A stretch of 64,000 nt of DNA from Haloplanus ruber (lineage in GTDB: Archaea > Halobacteriota > Halobacteria > Halobacteriales > Haloferacaceae): the NCBI RefSeq assembly GCF_024494725.1, contig NZ_JANHDK010000005.1, forward strand, positions 162,582 through 226,581, read 5' to 3'. The first letter of the stretch is position 1. Every line of letters begins with the position of its first letter. The translations under genes and the position numbers were made by a program. Positions 8,296 to 15,407 of this stretch are shown piece by piece. Below the pieces are notes generated by a model. It made no database searches and was not told the DNA's origin. It saw only the letters and a program-made list of their open reading frames with translations.

Positions 8296-8702
8296 CCGTG
8301 CGCATTCCGCTTCCCAATAACAAACTCGTCGCCTTCACGCTAGCAGGCGCCCTCCTCACCGCAGTCGTGGCCGGTGGCCTTGCGATGCCCGGCGTTGGCC
8401 TCGGGCAGGCTGGTGGGGACTCTGACTCGCCTGGAACGCCCGCGTCGGATGCCTCACAACAGGCTGCTGCCGATGCTCCGACGCCCAATGAGGACTTCAC
8501 GCCAGCAGTTCAGACCCAATCCGGCTACGAGGACGAAGCTCATGAGGAAGATGAAGCCTACGGGGACGAAGCCCACGAAGAGAGTGAATCCCATGAGGAG
8601 GATGAAGCCTACGAGGACGACGAAGCCCACGAGGACGACGACGACCACGAGGACGAATACGAAGCGGGGGACGAGGACGGCGAACACGAAGAGGACGAGT
8701 GA
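8286..8702 (+). CDS. secreted Asp/Glu/His-rich repeat protein
   Basis: 138 residues from GTG 8286, or 134 from GTG 8298. A hydrophobic segment (LVAFTLAGALLTAVVAGGLA) at the N-terminus is a Sec-type signal or anchor. From about residue 80 the protein is imperfect repeats around EDEAHEEDEAY and DDEAHEDDDDHE, i.e. alternating acids with regularly placed His and Tyr, a composition expected to bind calcium or transition metals. It is first in a block of overlapping genes: its TGA overlaps the GTG of apbE. It lacks any S/T-G-A-S/T flavinylation motif. I propose an extracytoplasmic metal-binding partner of the downstream redox proteins; no family was recognised. Confidence 0.7.
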   Translation: MSLTVRIPLPNNKLVAFTLAGALLTAVVAGGLAMPGVGLGQAGGDSDSPGTPASDASQQAAADAPTPNEDFTPAVQTQSGYEDEAHEEDEAYGDEAHEESESHEEDEAYEDDEAHEDDDDHEDEYEAGDEDGEHEEDE

Positions 8703-9577
8703 CCGAGATGATGGGATCGCTCGCATCGCTCACCGAACGGCTCGGCGACGCTCGCCGGGAGTTCGACTGCTGTGATACGATGTTTCGGGTCCACGCGACA
8801 GGTGTTCGGGCTGACACGGCGGCGACTGCGGCACGAGACACGGCTGAGTCGCTCGAAGCGCAGTTGAACGCCTTCGACGAGGCGAGTGCTGTCAGCCATC
8901 TCAACCGCGACGGTGCGGTCGTGAACGAACACGTCGCCCGTGCCGTTCGCCGTGGACTCGAATACAACGATCGGACCGGAGGGGTGTTCGACATCCATCA
9001 GGGGCGCGTCGAACAGGAGTGCAAACGGTTCCTGCGTGGTGACAGTGACACACCACCCACGGACTTCGATACCGGAACGGTTCGTGTCAGCGGCTCTCGG
9101 GTCACTACCGACGTCGAACTCGACCTCAATGGTCTCGCCAAGGGGTATATCGTCGACCGAGCCAGCGAGACACTCACCGGTCTCGGTCGACGAGGGTTCG
9201 TCAGTGGTGGTGGGGATCTGTCCCCGCCAACTGGCCCGGTGGCCATCGAGAGTCCGTACGGCGACGATACACCGCTGAAGATTCTGGACACGGATTGGTC
9301 TGTCGCGACGTCTGGAGGCTATCGACGCTCGCGAAACGGCACGGACCACATCTACGACCCGACGACCGAGTCGCTCGGCTCTCGTCACGACTCCGTCACC
9401 GTCGTCGCCCGTCGCGACTGCATGGAAGCCGATGCGCTGGCGACGACGCTTGCCGCGCTCTCCCTTGACGATGCACGTGAAGTAGCCGCCGAGTGGGACG
9501 GGCTAGAGGCACTGATCGTTCACGACGGCATCTTCCACACGACAGGAGGATTCGATTCACATGTCATTGACACATAA
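8699..9577 (+). CDS. apbE: FAD:protein FMN transferase (ApbE family)
   Basis: 292 residues from GTG 8699 (GTGA overlap with the gene before); ATG 8708 is an alternative. ApbE motifs occur in order: DLNGLAKGY (142-150), GGGD (170-173), ATSGGY (203-208), HIYDPTT (217-223) and EADALATT (243-250). ApbE takes FAD and attaches FMN through a phosphoester to Ser/Thr of target proteins, using Mg ions held by the Asp/Thr residues of the last motif. No signal peptide or lipobox is visible, so this copy looks cytoplasmic, unlike most bacterial ApbE. The start of the next gene lies inside its 3' end. A likely substrate is the 95-residue protein that follows. Confidence 0.9.
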   Translation: MTEMMGSLASLTERLGDARREFDCCDTMFRVHATGVRADTAATAARDTAESLEAQLNAFDEASAVSHLNRDGAVVNEHVARAVRRGLEYNDRTGGVFDIHQGRVEQECKRFLRGDSDTPPTDFDTGTVRVSGSRVTTDVELDLNGLAKGYIVDRASETLTGLGRRGFVSGGGDLSPPTGPVAIESPYGDDTPLKILDTDWSVATSGGYRRSRNGTDHIYDPTTESLGSRHDSVTVVARRDCMEADALATTLAALSLDDAREVAAEWDGLEALIVHDGIFHTTGGFDSHVIDT

Positions 9578-9848
9578 GCAGCGTATCACTGTCGTCGCAA
9601 TCGTCGTACTGGTCGTAGCCGTTCCGGCTCTCTGGCAGATCGGTGACGTCCGTGCCACCCAGGCGACTGCGAACGCACAGAGTAACCTCGCCGATCAGAC
9701 CGTTTCGGAGCGACAGGCGCCGGCAGATTACGACGGAGATGGCATCGACGACTCCGCCGACGAGTGTCCGACACGTGCAGAGACGGACAACGGGTTCCAA
9801 GATGCTGACGGCTGTCCCGATGTCGTGGAAACGACGGGAGCATCGTAA
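9561..9848 (+). CDS. exported one-unit thrombospondin type 3 repeat protein ending in a TGAS motif
   Basis: 95 residues. Residues 10-30 form a hydrophobic signal or anchor; after a Gln/Ala-rich spacer, residues 56-86 are one TSP3-type calcium unit (DYDGDGIDDSADECP, then DADGCPD) with two cysteines (69, 85). The protein ends ...ETTGAS, and TGAS at 92-95 fits the (S/T)GA(S/T) core at which ApbE attaches FMN; the usual upstream Asp at -3 is missing (Glu at -2 instead). It overlaps apbE by 17 bases and its TAA overlaps the next ATG (TAATG). I infer a covalent-flavin electron carrier outside the membrane. TSP3 identity is firm, flavinylation is hypothesis. Confidence 0.75.
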   Translation: MSLTHKQRITVVAIVVLVVAVPALWQIGDVRATQATANAQSNLADQTVSERQAPADYDGDGIDDSADECPTRAETDNGFQDADGCPDVVETTGAS

Positions 9849-10390
9849 TGTCACAACTCGTCTGGCTCCTCGACCGCGGTGCCGCGCTCGTCACGTACCC
9901 ATTGCTTTACTTGGCTGTACTCACGGGCGTCTTCTACAATACAGAGTCGTTCGGCGTGCTCCACGAGGCTGCCCAGCGGATACACGTCGAACTCTCCGTG
10001 TTCGCGATGATCGTCACGCTGCTGCACGCGGGGCTCGGTATCCCCGACGCGTGGTTCGTCGTCAGCGGTCAGGTTCCGGCTCCGGCGTACTCGATGCCGT
10101 ACTTCCTCGGTGGGATCGCCGTCGGCGTGGGGGCGCTGCTCATGTTCGTCGTTGCGGTGCTGGGCTTCACCGACGCGAAGCGCTTCCAGCGGCCATGGGG
10201 GCCGCGTGTCGTTCACTCGTTCGCGTACCTCGGATTCGCCTTCGGAGTGATCCACGCCGCAGCGGTCGGGACCGATCTGACGGGACTCGTCCGTCCCCTA
10301 CTGGGCCCCTCGGTGGCGTTTCTCGTGTACCTGCTTCTGTTGCGCTTGCTGGTGCTTCGGAGGGTCCCGTCGAACGCGACGCCGAGCTAA
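9848..10390 (+). CDS. ferric-reductase-like di-haem membrane protein
   Basis: 180 residues with five to six hydrophobic segments. Histidines 46 and 60 are separated by 13 residues in one helix, and 123 and 136 by 12 residues in another; this is the H-x13-H / H-x12-H pattern by which ferric reductases and NADPH oxidases hold two stacked b haems across the membrane. No FAD/NADPH domain is attached. It is coupled to the preceding gene (TAATG) and overlaps the end of the convergent regulator by four bases. Role inferred: carry electrons from the inner membrane face or quinol to the exported flavoprotein. MsrQ/DUF4405-like cytochromes are alternative names for the same fold. Confidence 0.75.
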   Translation: MSQLVWLLDRGAALVTYPLLYLAVLTGVFYNTESFGVLHEAAQRIHVELSVFAMIVTLLHAGLGIPDAWFVVSGQVPAPAYSMPYFLGGIAVGVGALLMFVVAVLGFTDAKRFQRPWGPRVVHSFAYLGFAFGVIHAAAVGTDLTGLVRPLLGPSVAFLVYLLLLRLLVLRRVPSNATPS

Positions 10391-10908
10391 TAGCCGTCCC
10401 AGAGGCCCAGAATCCGGTCGACGACTTTGTCGGTGAACGAGCGTTGGTGAACCGTATAGAGGTACTCGACGCGGTCAGGGTCGCTAACCTCGTAGACGAC
10501 GCTCCGACCGTCGCGCTCTTTCGTGACGAGGTCCGCTTCTGCGAGCTTCGAGAGATGCCACGAGACGGTCGATTGGGCCTTGTCCAGGTGGTCAGTTAAT
10601 TCGGTCGTCGATAGCGGGCCGTCTGCGAGAAGGTGCGCAAGGATGCGGCGACTGTACTCCCGCCGCAACGCGTTCATCACTGTTCGGTCGGCTTCGTCGA
10701 ACTCGACGGCGGGGTAGTACCGCGTGTACTTGCCGTCGTCCGAAACGTCGATCAGGCCCTCGTCGGCGAGCCAGCGGAGTTGGTACTGGAGTGTTCCCTG
10801 TGCGTACTCGAGTTCGTCGAGGAGTGCGCGAAAGTGAACACCCGGCGTGTCGGCTATCCGCTGGTAGATTGTCCGCCGAGAGTCCAGTTCGAGGTCCGGG
10901 TCCGGCAT
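10387..10908 (-). CDS. tandem winged-helix transcriptional regulator
   Basis: 173 residues with two winged-helix units: residues about 10-70 (RTIYQRIADTPGVHFRAL, GTLQYQLRWLADEGLI, then the wing DDGKYTRYYP) and about 75-150 (RRILAHLLADGPLSTTELT, STVSWHLSKLAEADLV, wing DGRSVVYEV). This architecture is common in haloarchaeal ArsR/MarR-like regulators often paired with DUF7521 membrane proteins, as here (the gene starts three bases after the DUF7521-like stop). It converges on the flavin operon with a four-base overlap. No effector domain or metal site is evident. Target genes unknown; the neighbours are candidates. Confidence 0.85.
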   Translation of the reverse strand: MPDPDLELDSRRTIYQRIADTPGVHFRALLDELEYAQGTLQYQLRWLADEGLIDVSDDGKYTRYYPAVEFDEADRTVMNALRREYSRRILAHLLADGPLSTTELTDHLDKAQSTVSWHLSKLAEADLVTKERDGRSVVYEVSDPDRVEYLYTVHQRSFTDKVVDRILGLWDGY

Positions 10909-10911
10909 TGA

Positions 10912-11199
10912 TCAATCCCGCGTGAGAGCGATGAAGAAGGTGAGAAGCCCTCCGAGAATCAGGATTGCACTTGCGTGTTCGAGCAATTCGAGCGGCGCGT
11001 ACGGGAGATAGGGAAGCAAGAGGTACTTGAGAAATACGATGAGCCCATAGACGGCGAACATCGCGTAGCCGAGCGTGACGATTCGCATCCGACTGTCACG
11101 TTCCCGTCGCCACGCGAGGAGACTCAGGACGCTAAGGCCCCCAGCGAGGACGAAGATACCGAGACTGACGTACTGTTCGAGGAGTTGCGCAAGTGTCAT
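10912..11199 (-). CDS. three-helix membrane protein (DUF7521-like)
   Basis: 95 residues with three hydrophobic segments (about 10-28, 42-62 and 70-92) separated by a basic cytoplasmic loop WRRERDSRMR. It precedes the tandem winged-helix gene on the same strand, with three bases between them, an arrangement seen repeatedly in haloarchaea. The pairing suggests a membrane sensor or anchor for the regulator, but this is inferred from context alone. Confidence 0.75.
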   Translation of the reverse strand: MTLAQLLEQYVSLGIFVLAGGLSVLSLLAWRRERDSRMRIVTLGYAMFAVYGLIVFLKYLLLPYLPYAPLELLEHASAILILGGLLTFFIALTRD

Positions 11200-11773
11200 A
11201 CTGGATGTATACTGGACTGGTGTGACGTGCTCGGCGGTCGATCCAACTCAACTGAGGGAGCGTGTCGGGGAAAACGGTTGGCGTCCAACCGTCGAATCCA
11301 ATCAAATATCTTCCTTGGGCCGTTCAGAAATTCTCTCAGGAGACTCCGCCGAAGAGATTCCCGACGGTGTCGACAGACTCCCGACCGGTGTCAAATCTCG
11401 AATACGAAGTGACACGTTCTCACCTGGTAGTCCTTTGAGGTAGTCGCGGTTCGTGGGGTTGTACTCGGTTTCGAGTTGTCAGCGGCGGCTGTAGCGCCGA
11501 CAGGACGACTCTCTGCCCCCGGTCCTACCGGGAGACGTGTCGCGACGGTGGCCGTGATTTCACCTTTGATCGACGGAGCGTACAGGAACCGCCGTGGGTG
11601 AGACCCAACCTCGAACTCAACGGGAGCGTTCTCCACCGCAATCTCGTGTCCATCTGCTCTTTACACCCGCCGCGGACGGCGGAAGTCTCGCCTCGACAAA
11701 AGCAGATTAATAATTTTCATAGAAAAGCAAAAATTTTAATGCATATTCTACGCATCGGACGAGAAGCAGTACC
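11200..11773. other. 574-base non-coding gap with possible gene remnants and an AT-rich promoter
   Basis: No convincing complete gene. On the plus strand 11205-11442 an open stretch contains protein-like text (DPTQLRERVGENGWRP, SAEEIPDGVDRLP) without a good start; on the minus strand around 11560-11655 another reads DGHEIAVENAPVEFEVG. Both could be debris of lost genes. Bases 11700-11750 are very AT-rich with an imperfect inverted repeat (ATTAATAATTTT ... AAAATTTTAAT, 11706-11740) and GCATATTC near 11741-11748, a plausible TATA box about 27 bases before ATG 11774. Confidence 0.45.
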
Positions 11774-11953
11774 ATGTTCGCACAACCCATACCAATGCAG
11801 ACGAGTATCGCATCGACGATGTCATGGGTCTACGCTGCAACCGCCCTACTCATCGTTTTACTCTGTCTCCTCGTTGCTCCGTATTTCGGCGTCTACGGGG
11901 AGCGAAACGTCGAAATAGAGACGGAACAGTCGGAACCTTCTGAGGGATCGTAA
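11774..11953 (+). CDS. 59-residue single-pass membrane protein preceding the symporter
   Basis: ATG 11774 to TAA 11953. One strong membrane helix (WVYAATALLIVLLCLLVAPYF) is followed by a short acidic tail rich in Glu. Its stop is one base before the ATG of the sodium:solute symporter, so the two are certainly one transcript and probably translationally coupled. Several SSS carriers are encoded with a small membrane partner (for example YhdT with PanF, or DUF485 proteins with acetate permeases); this sequence is not recognisably one of those. I propose an accessory subunit of the symporter. Confidence 0.75.
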   Translation: MFAQPIPMQTSIASTMSWVYAATALLIVLLCLLVAPYFGVYGERNVEIETEQSEPSEGS

Positions 11954-11954
11954 G

Positions 11955-13391
11955 ATGGCCCTGCCACTCATTAACATCGGGATCGTGCTCCTGCTCGGAA
12001 CCGTATTTATCGGTGTCGGGTGGTACTTCTCCCGGCGCTCCGGCGGCACGGACGACTTCATCCTCGGAGGTGGTCAGCTCGGTATCGCATTGGGGATGAC
12101 CTCACTGCTTGCGTTCTGGATTACGGGCAATACGATGCTGGCTGCGCCGGAAAGCGCGTACACGTACGGAATCCTCGGAGCCCTCGGATACGGTATGCTG
12201 GGCGGGGCAGGGGTTCTCCTGTTCGCACTCCTCTCTAAACGGCTGCACAAAGTCATCCCTCACGGGAAATCCGTCGGGGACTTCTACGGCACCCGCTACG
12301 ACGAGAAGAACTACTACGTATTCGTCTCCCTTCTCGTTATCTACGTCCTCGGGCTAATCGTCACACAGGGTATCGGCGGCGGCGTACTGCTCGAACAAAT
12401 CTTCGATATTCCATACTATCTGGCTGTCTTCCTCACGTTCGGCATCGTCATCGTCTACGCGTATCTCGGCGGTTTCCGTAGTGTCACTGGGGTTGCCTAC
12501 TTCCAAGTGCTTTTGATTCTTGTTGTCGCACTCGTCGTCCCCCCGCTTGTCTACTTCAACGTCGGATTCGGTCCCGTCTACGAACGTATCCTCGCGGATT
12601 CCCCTGCGAAACTCAGCCTCACTGCCCCGAGCGGACTGCTGTTCGCAACGGCAGGAGCGCTCCTCGGGATTGGGGAGGTGTTCATGGACAACACGTTTTG
12701 GCAGCGCGCATACGCTATTCGGAGCGACGTCGTCGCCAAAACGTTTGGACTCAGTGGAATCGGCTGGATTCTCGTCCCCCTAGCAATCGCCAGCCTGTCG
12801 TTCGTCGCGCTCGCGTTCGATCAGACGCCCGAACAGGTCAATCAGGTCGCGCCGATGATTGCCCAAATCTACGGTGGGGCGTTCTCCGGATGGCTGTTCC
12901 TCATCGCCGTCTGGAGCGCTCTCTGTTCCACGACTGCGGCGAGTATCAATGCACTTGCCACGCTCCTGATGAACGACGCCGTTCCCCGAGTGAAAGACGA
13001 TGTCTCCGAAGACGAGCTACTCCGCTACGGCAAGTACTTCACGCTGCTCGTGGGTGTGCTCGGGCTTCTGTTTAGCCTGCCCCGGATTCTCACCATGCTT
13101 CAGATGCTGTTCTTCCTCGGCGTGATCAACGTCGCGTTCGTATTCCCGATTGTCGCCGGACTGTGGTGGGAGAAGGCGAACCCACAGGTGGTCTTCGTCG
13201 CAACGACGACGGCGACTATCGTCGGGTATGCGGCCTACTTCACTATCGGAGCGAACCAAGGAATCATCCTCAGCGGCTGGATTTCGTGTGTCATCACCTA
13301 CGGTGGCTCGTACCTCTGGCCAAAGGACTTCGATTGGGGGAAACTCCAACGTGTCGGACAGGATGTGACTGCGGGAGGTGACGGAACGTGA
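11955..13391 (+). CDS. sodium:solute symporter family (SSS) transporter
   Basis: 478 residues with about thirteen hydrophobic segments. DDFILGGGQLG, KSVGDFYGTRY, YAYLGGFRSVTGVAYFQ and DNTFWQRAYAIRS are SSS signatures, and STTAASINALATLLMNDA matches the sodium-site helix of the LeuT-like fold. Members take up urea, pantothenate, proline, purines or carboxylates with sodium. The neighbours (nitrilase-family amidohydrolase, DUF1028 protein, M20 carbamoylase) suggest import of an N-carbamoyl compound, ureide or hydantoin-type nitrogen source; this is inference. It overlaps the next micro-membrane gene by four bases (GTGA). Confidence 0.9.
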   Translation: MALPLINIGIVLLLGTVFIGVGWYFSRRSGGTDDFILGGGQLGIALGMTSLLAFWITGNTMLAAPESAYTYGILGALGYGMLGGAGVLLFALLSKRLHKVIPHGKSVGDFYGTRYDEKNYYVFVSLLVIYVLGLIVTQGIGGGVLLEQIFDIPYYLAVFLTFGIVIVYAYLGGFRSVTGVAYFQVLLILVVALVVPPLVYFNVGFGPVYERILADSPAKLSLTAPSGLLFATAGALLGIGEVFMDNTFWQRAYAIRSDVVAKTFGLSGIGWILVPLAIASLSFVALAFDQTPEQVNQVAPMIAQIYGGAFSGWLFLIAVWSALCSTTAASINALATLLMNDAVPRVKDDVSEDELLRYGKYFTLLVGVLGLLFSLPRILTMLQMLFFLGVINVAFVFPIVAGLWWEKANPQVVFVATTTATIVGYAAYFTIGANQGIILSGWISCVITYGGSYLWPKDFDWGKLQRVGQDVTAGGDGT

Positions 13392-13522
13392 TCCTTCCGC
13401 TTGTGGTTAGCCAAACCTTCTTCACTGGGATGGTTATCCTCGGAATCGCTGGAACGTTTCTCGTCACGTTGATCATTCTCCGGTATACCGTTCAGGAGAT
13501 GCGAAGCAACGAAATGTGGTGA
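13388..13522 (+). CDS. 44-residue single-pass membrane protein following the symporter
   Basis: GTG 13388 overlaps the symporter stop (GTGA), and TGA 13520-13522 overlaps an ATG (TGATG). The peptide is essentially one helix (FFTGMVILGIAGTFLVTLII) with a charged end RYTVQEMRSNEMW. Tight overlap and haloarchaeal codon use support translation. With the 59-residue protein upstream it makes a symporter flanked by two micro-membrane proteins, suggesting a three-component carrier. Confidence 0.7.
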   Translation: MILPLVVSQTFFTGMVILGIAGTFLVTLIILRYTVQEMRSNEMW

Positions 13523-13626
13523 TGTCCATGAGTACAGACGAATCGCCCACGGTAGAATCGAGGCGCGTCGGTGGCACCCATCCAAGCCACCAGCCGGCTC
13601 TCGCGGAACGTCCCCACAATGAGTGA
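13522..13626 (+). CDS. possible 34-residue linking ORF
   Basis: ATG 13522 shares a base with the preceding stop (TGATG) and its own TGA lies just inside the start of the amidohydrolase gene (ATG 13619). The peptide is hydrophilic (MSMSTDESPTVESRRVGG...). It may only serve to carry ribosomes to the next gene; alternatively the region is an untranslated spacer. Confidence 0.3.
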   Translation: MSMSTDESPTVESRRVGGTHPSHQPALAERPHNE

Positions 13627-14560
13627 ACGCACGCACAGCAGCAACGAGGCGAGTAGTACCGAAGACGAACGTACCGGCTCCGCCAGCTCTCCCGTTACCA
13701 TCGCCTGCGTACAGTTCGAGCCAGTGGTCGGCGAACCTGAGGCGAACCGGAGCACATCCTGTCGGCTGATCGAAGAAGCGGCGGAGAGCGGGAGCGACTT
13801 CATCGTCCTGCCAGAGTTAGCGAACTCGGGGTACGTCTTCGAGGACCGCGCCGAAGCACGGTCGCTCGCGGAACCGATTCCAGGCGGTGAGACAGCGCAG
13901 CGATGGAAAGAACTGGCAGCCACTCACGACGTATACATCGTCGGTGGCTACGCCGAGTGCGACGGCGTGGACCTCTACAACTCCGCAGTACTGTTCGGGC
14001 CGGATGGGTATATCGGGACTCACCGAAAGCTCCACCTCTGGGACAAGGAAAAACTGTGGTTCGAACCTGGTGACGAGATTCAGGTGTTCAACACGGAGAT
14101 CGGCCGTATCGGCGTACAGATCTGCTACGATCAGTGGTTCCCAGAACTGTCACGCATCCAAGCCGCGAAAGGCGCGGACCTCATCGCGGAGCCGACGAAT
14201 TGGGTGCCGATCAACGAACACGAGCGGACGGGGTTGGCTGGCGGCGAATTCGCTCGGGCGAACTATCTCGCCATCTCGAACGCGCACGTGAACACGGTGT
14301 GGTTCGCCTGTGCTGACCGGATCGGGACCGAAAGAGGGCAGCCGTTTCTGGGCCGGAGTCTCATCGTTGATCCGACCGGGACGGCGGTTGCTGGACCCGC
14401 AAGCCAATCCGACGACGAGATCCTCATCGCACGCGACTGCGACCTCATGAGCGCCCGGACTGAAAAAGTGTGGAACGACATGAACGTCATCCCCCGAGAC
14501 AGGCGAACCGACCTCTACGACGACTTACTCGGCTACGACGACGACATACACCCCCACTAG
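13619..14560 (+). CDS. nitrilase-superfamily carbon-nitrogen hydrolase (N-carbamoyl/amide hydrolase type)
   Basis: 313 residues from ATG 13619; an in-frame GTG at 13571 is possible but adds low-complexity sequence. After a polar 25-residue lead come the three catalytic residues of the superfamily: Glu66 in LPELANSGY, Lys137 in THRKLHLWDKE and Cys169 in GVQICYDQWFPE. The closest characterised types by motif are aliphatic amidases and beta-ureidopropionase/N-carbamoylputrescine amidohydrolases, which release ammonia (and CO2). In this operon a carbamoyl or amide group of the imported compound is the likely target. Cytoplasmic. Exact substrate open. Confidence 0.88.
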   Translation: MSERTHSSNEASSTEDERTGSASSPVTIACVQFEPVVGEPEANRSTSCRLIEEAAESGSDFIVLPELANSGYVFEDRAEARSLAEPIPGGETAQRWKELAATHDVYIVGGYAECDGVDLYNSAVLFGPDGYIGTHRKLHLWDKEKLWFEPGDEIQVFNTEIGRIGVQICYDQWFPELSRIQAAKGADLIAEPTNWVPINEHERTGLAGGEFARANYLAISNAHVNTVWFACADRIGTERGQPFLGRSLIVDPTGTAVAGPASQSDDEILIARDCDLMSARTEKVWNDMNVIPRDRRTDLYDDLLGYDDDIHPH

Positions 14561-14662
14561 TGAGATCGGTACTCCCTGCTGACGATCAGACGGATGACAC
14601 GGACGCAGTAGCGTGCCGATAGTGGCAGCGTAACACGAGACAGAACGTCACCGAACCCACCC

Positions 14663-15337
14663 ATGACATACTCGATTTGCATGACGGACGGTACTCGACA
14701 CGGAACCGCCATCGCAACCAAAGCGCCGGCAGTCGGCGGACTGGCACCGTTTCTCTCGCCGAACGGTGTCGTCTGCACGCAGTCTATCGTCAACGTCCCA
14801 CTGGGACCGAAGGCGGCCCGGTTGCTCGACGGAGAGGCGAGTATCGACGACGCGATACCGACTCTTCTTCGGAAGGACGATAACGCCAGCCTCCGGCAGA
14901 TCCACGGCGTGGATACGTGGGGGAACACGTCGACGTTCTCCGGCGACGAGTGTGTCGACTGGTTCGGATCACAGACGGGATCCGCCGGCCAGACGACCTA
15001 CACCGTCGCAGGCAACATGCTCGAAGGTGAGCACGTAATTGAGGCCGTCGCCACGGAATTCGCCAGCGCCGTCGATTCGTCCAAGTCGCTCCCCGAGTGC
15101 CTCTTGGACGCCTTGCAAGCGGGCGAAGACGCCGGGGGAGACAAACGCGCTGGAACCGCTCAGAGTGCCGCGCTGAAAATCTACGACCCGGAGGACCCCC
15201 GACTCGCCCACGACCTCCGCGTCGACGACCACGAGGACCCCGTCCCCGAGTTACAGCGGGTGTACGAGAGTGCCTGTGAGGACGACGAAGCTTGGGAAGA
15301 CGAATTCCCGGGGGCGATCCTCCAGCGGACGCTCTAA
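14663..15337 (+). CDS. DUF1028 (Ntn-hydrolase-like) protein
   Basis: 224 residues. YSICMTDGTRHGTAIATKAPAVGG at the N-terminus, SIVNVPLGPKAARLLDGE, GEDC-like FSGDECVDWFGSQTG, YTVAGNML, AGEDAGGDKRAGTAQSAAL and RVDDHEDPVPEL correspond stepwise to the DUF1028 family. That family adopts an Ntn-hydrolase-type fold and often sits beside peptidases, amidases and transporters, but its reaction is not established. Here the residue after the first Met is Thr-Tyr-Ser, so an N-terminal Thr or Ser nucleophile is possible. It follows the amidohydrolase by 102 bases on the same strand. Confidence 0.85.
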   Translation: MTYSICMTDGTRHGTAIATKAPAVGGLAPFLSPNGVVCTQSIVNVPLGPKAARLLDGEASIDDAIPTLLRKDDNASLRQIHGVDTWGNTSTFSGDECVDWFGSQTGSAGQTTYTVAGNMLEGEHVIEAVATEFASAVDSSKSLPECLLDALQAGEDAGGDKRAGTAQSAALKIYDPEDPRLAHDLRVDDHEDPVPELQRVYESACEDDEAWEDEFPGAILQRTL

Positions 15338-15407
15338 TCGACCCACTCGACGGTGCCCGGCGATATCGCCGAATAACTGTTCTATCCACCACGCTAATTC
15401 ACCAGTG

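Noticed and set aside
8527..8700. Repeat array considered as CRISPR or tandem satellite
   Set aside because: Repeats are short, degenerate and keep frame; they encode the acidic His-rich tail.
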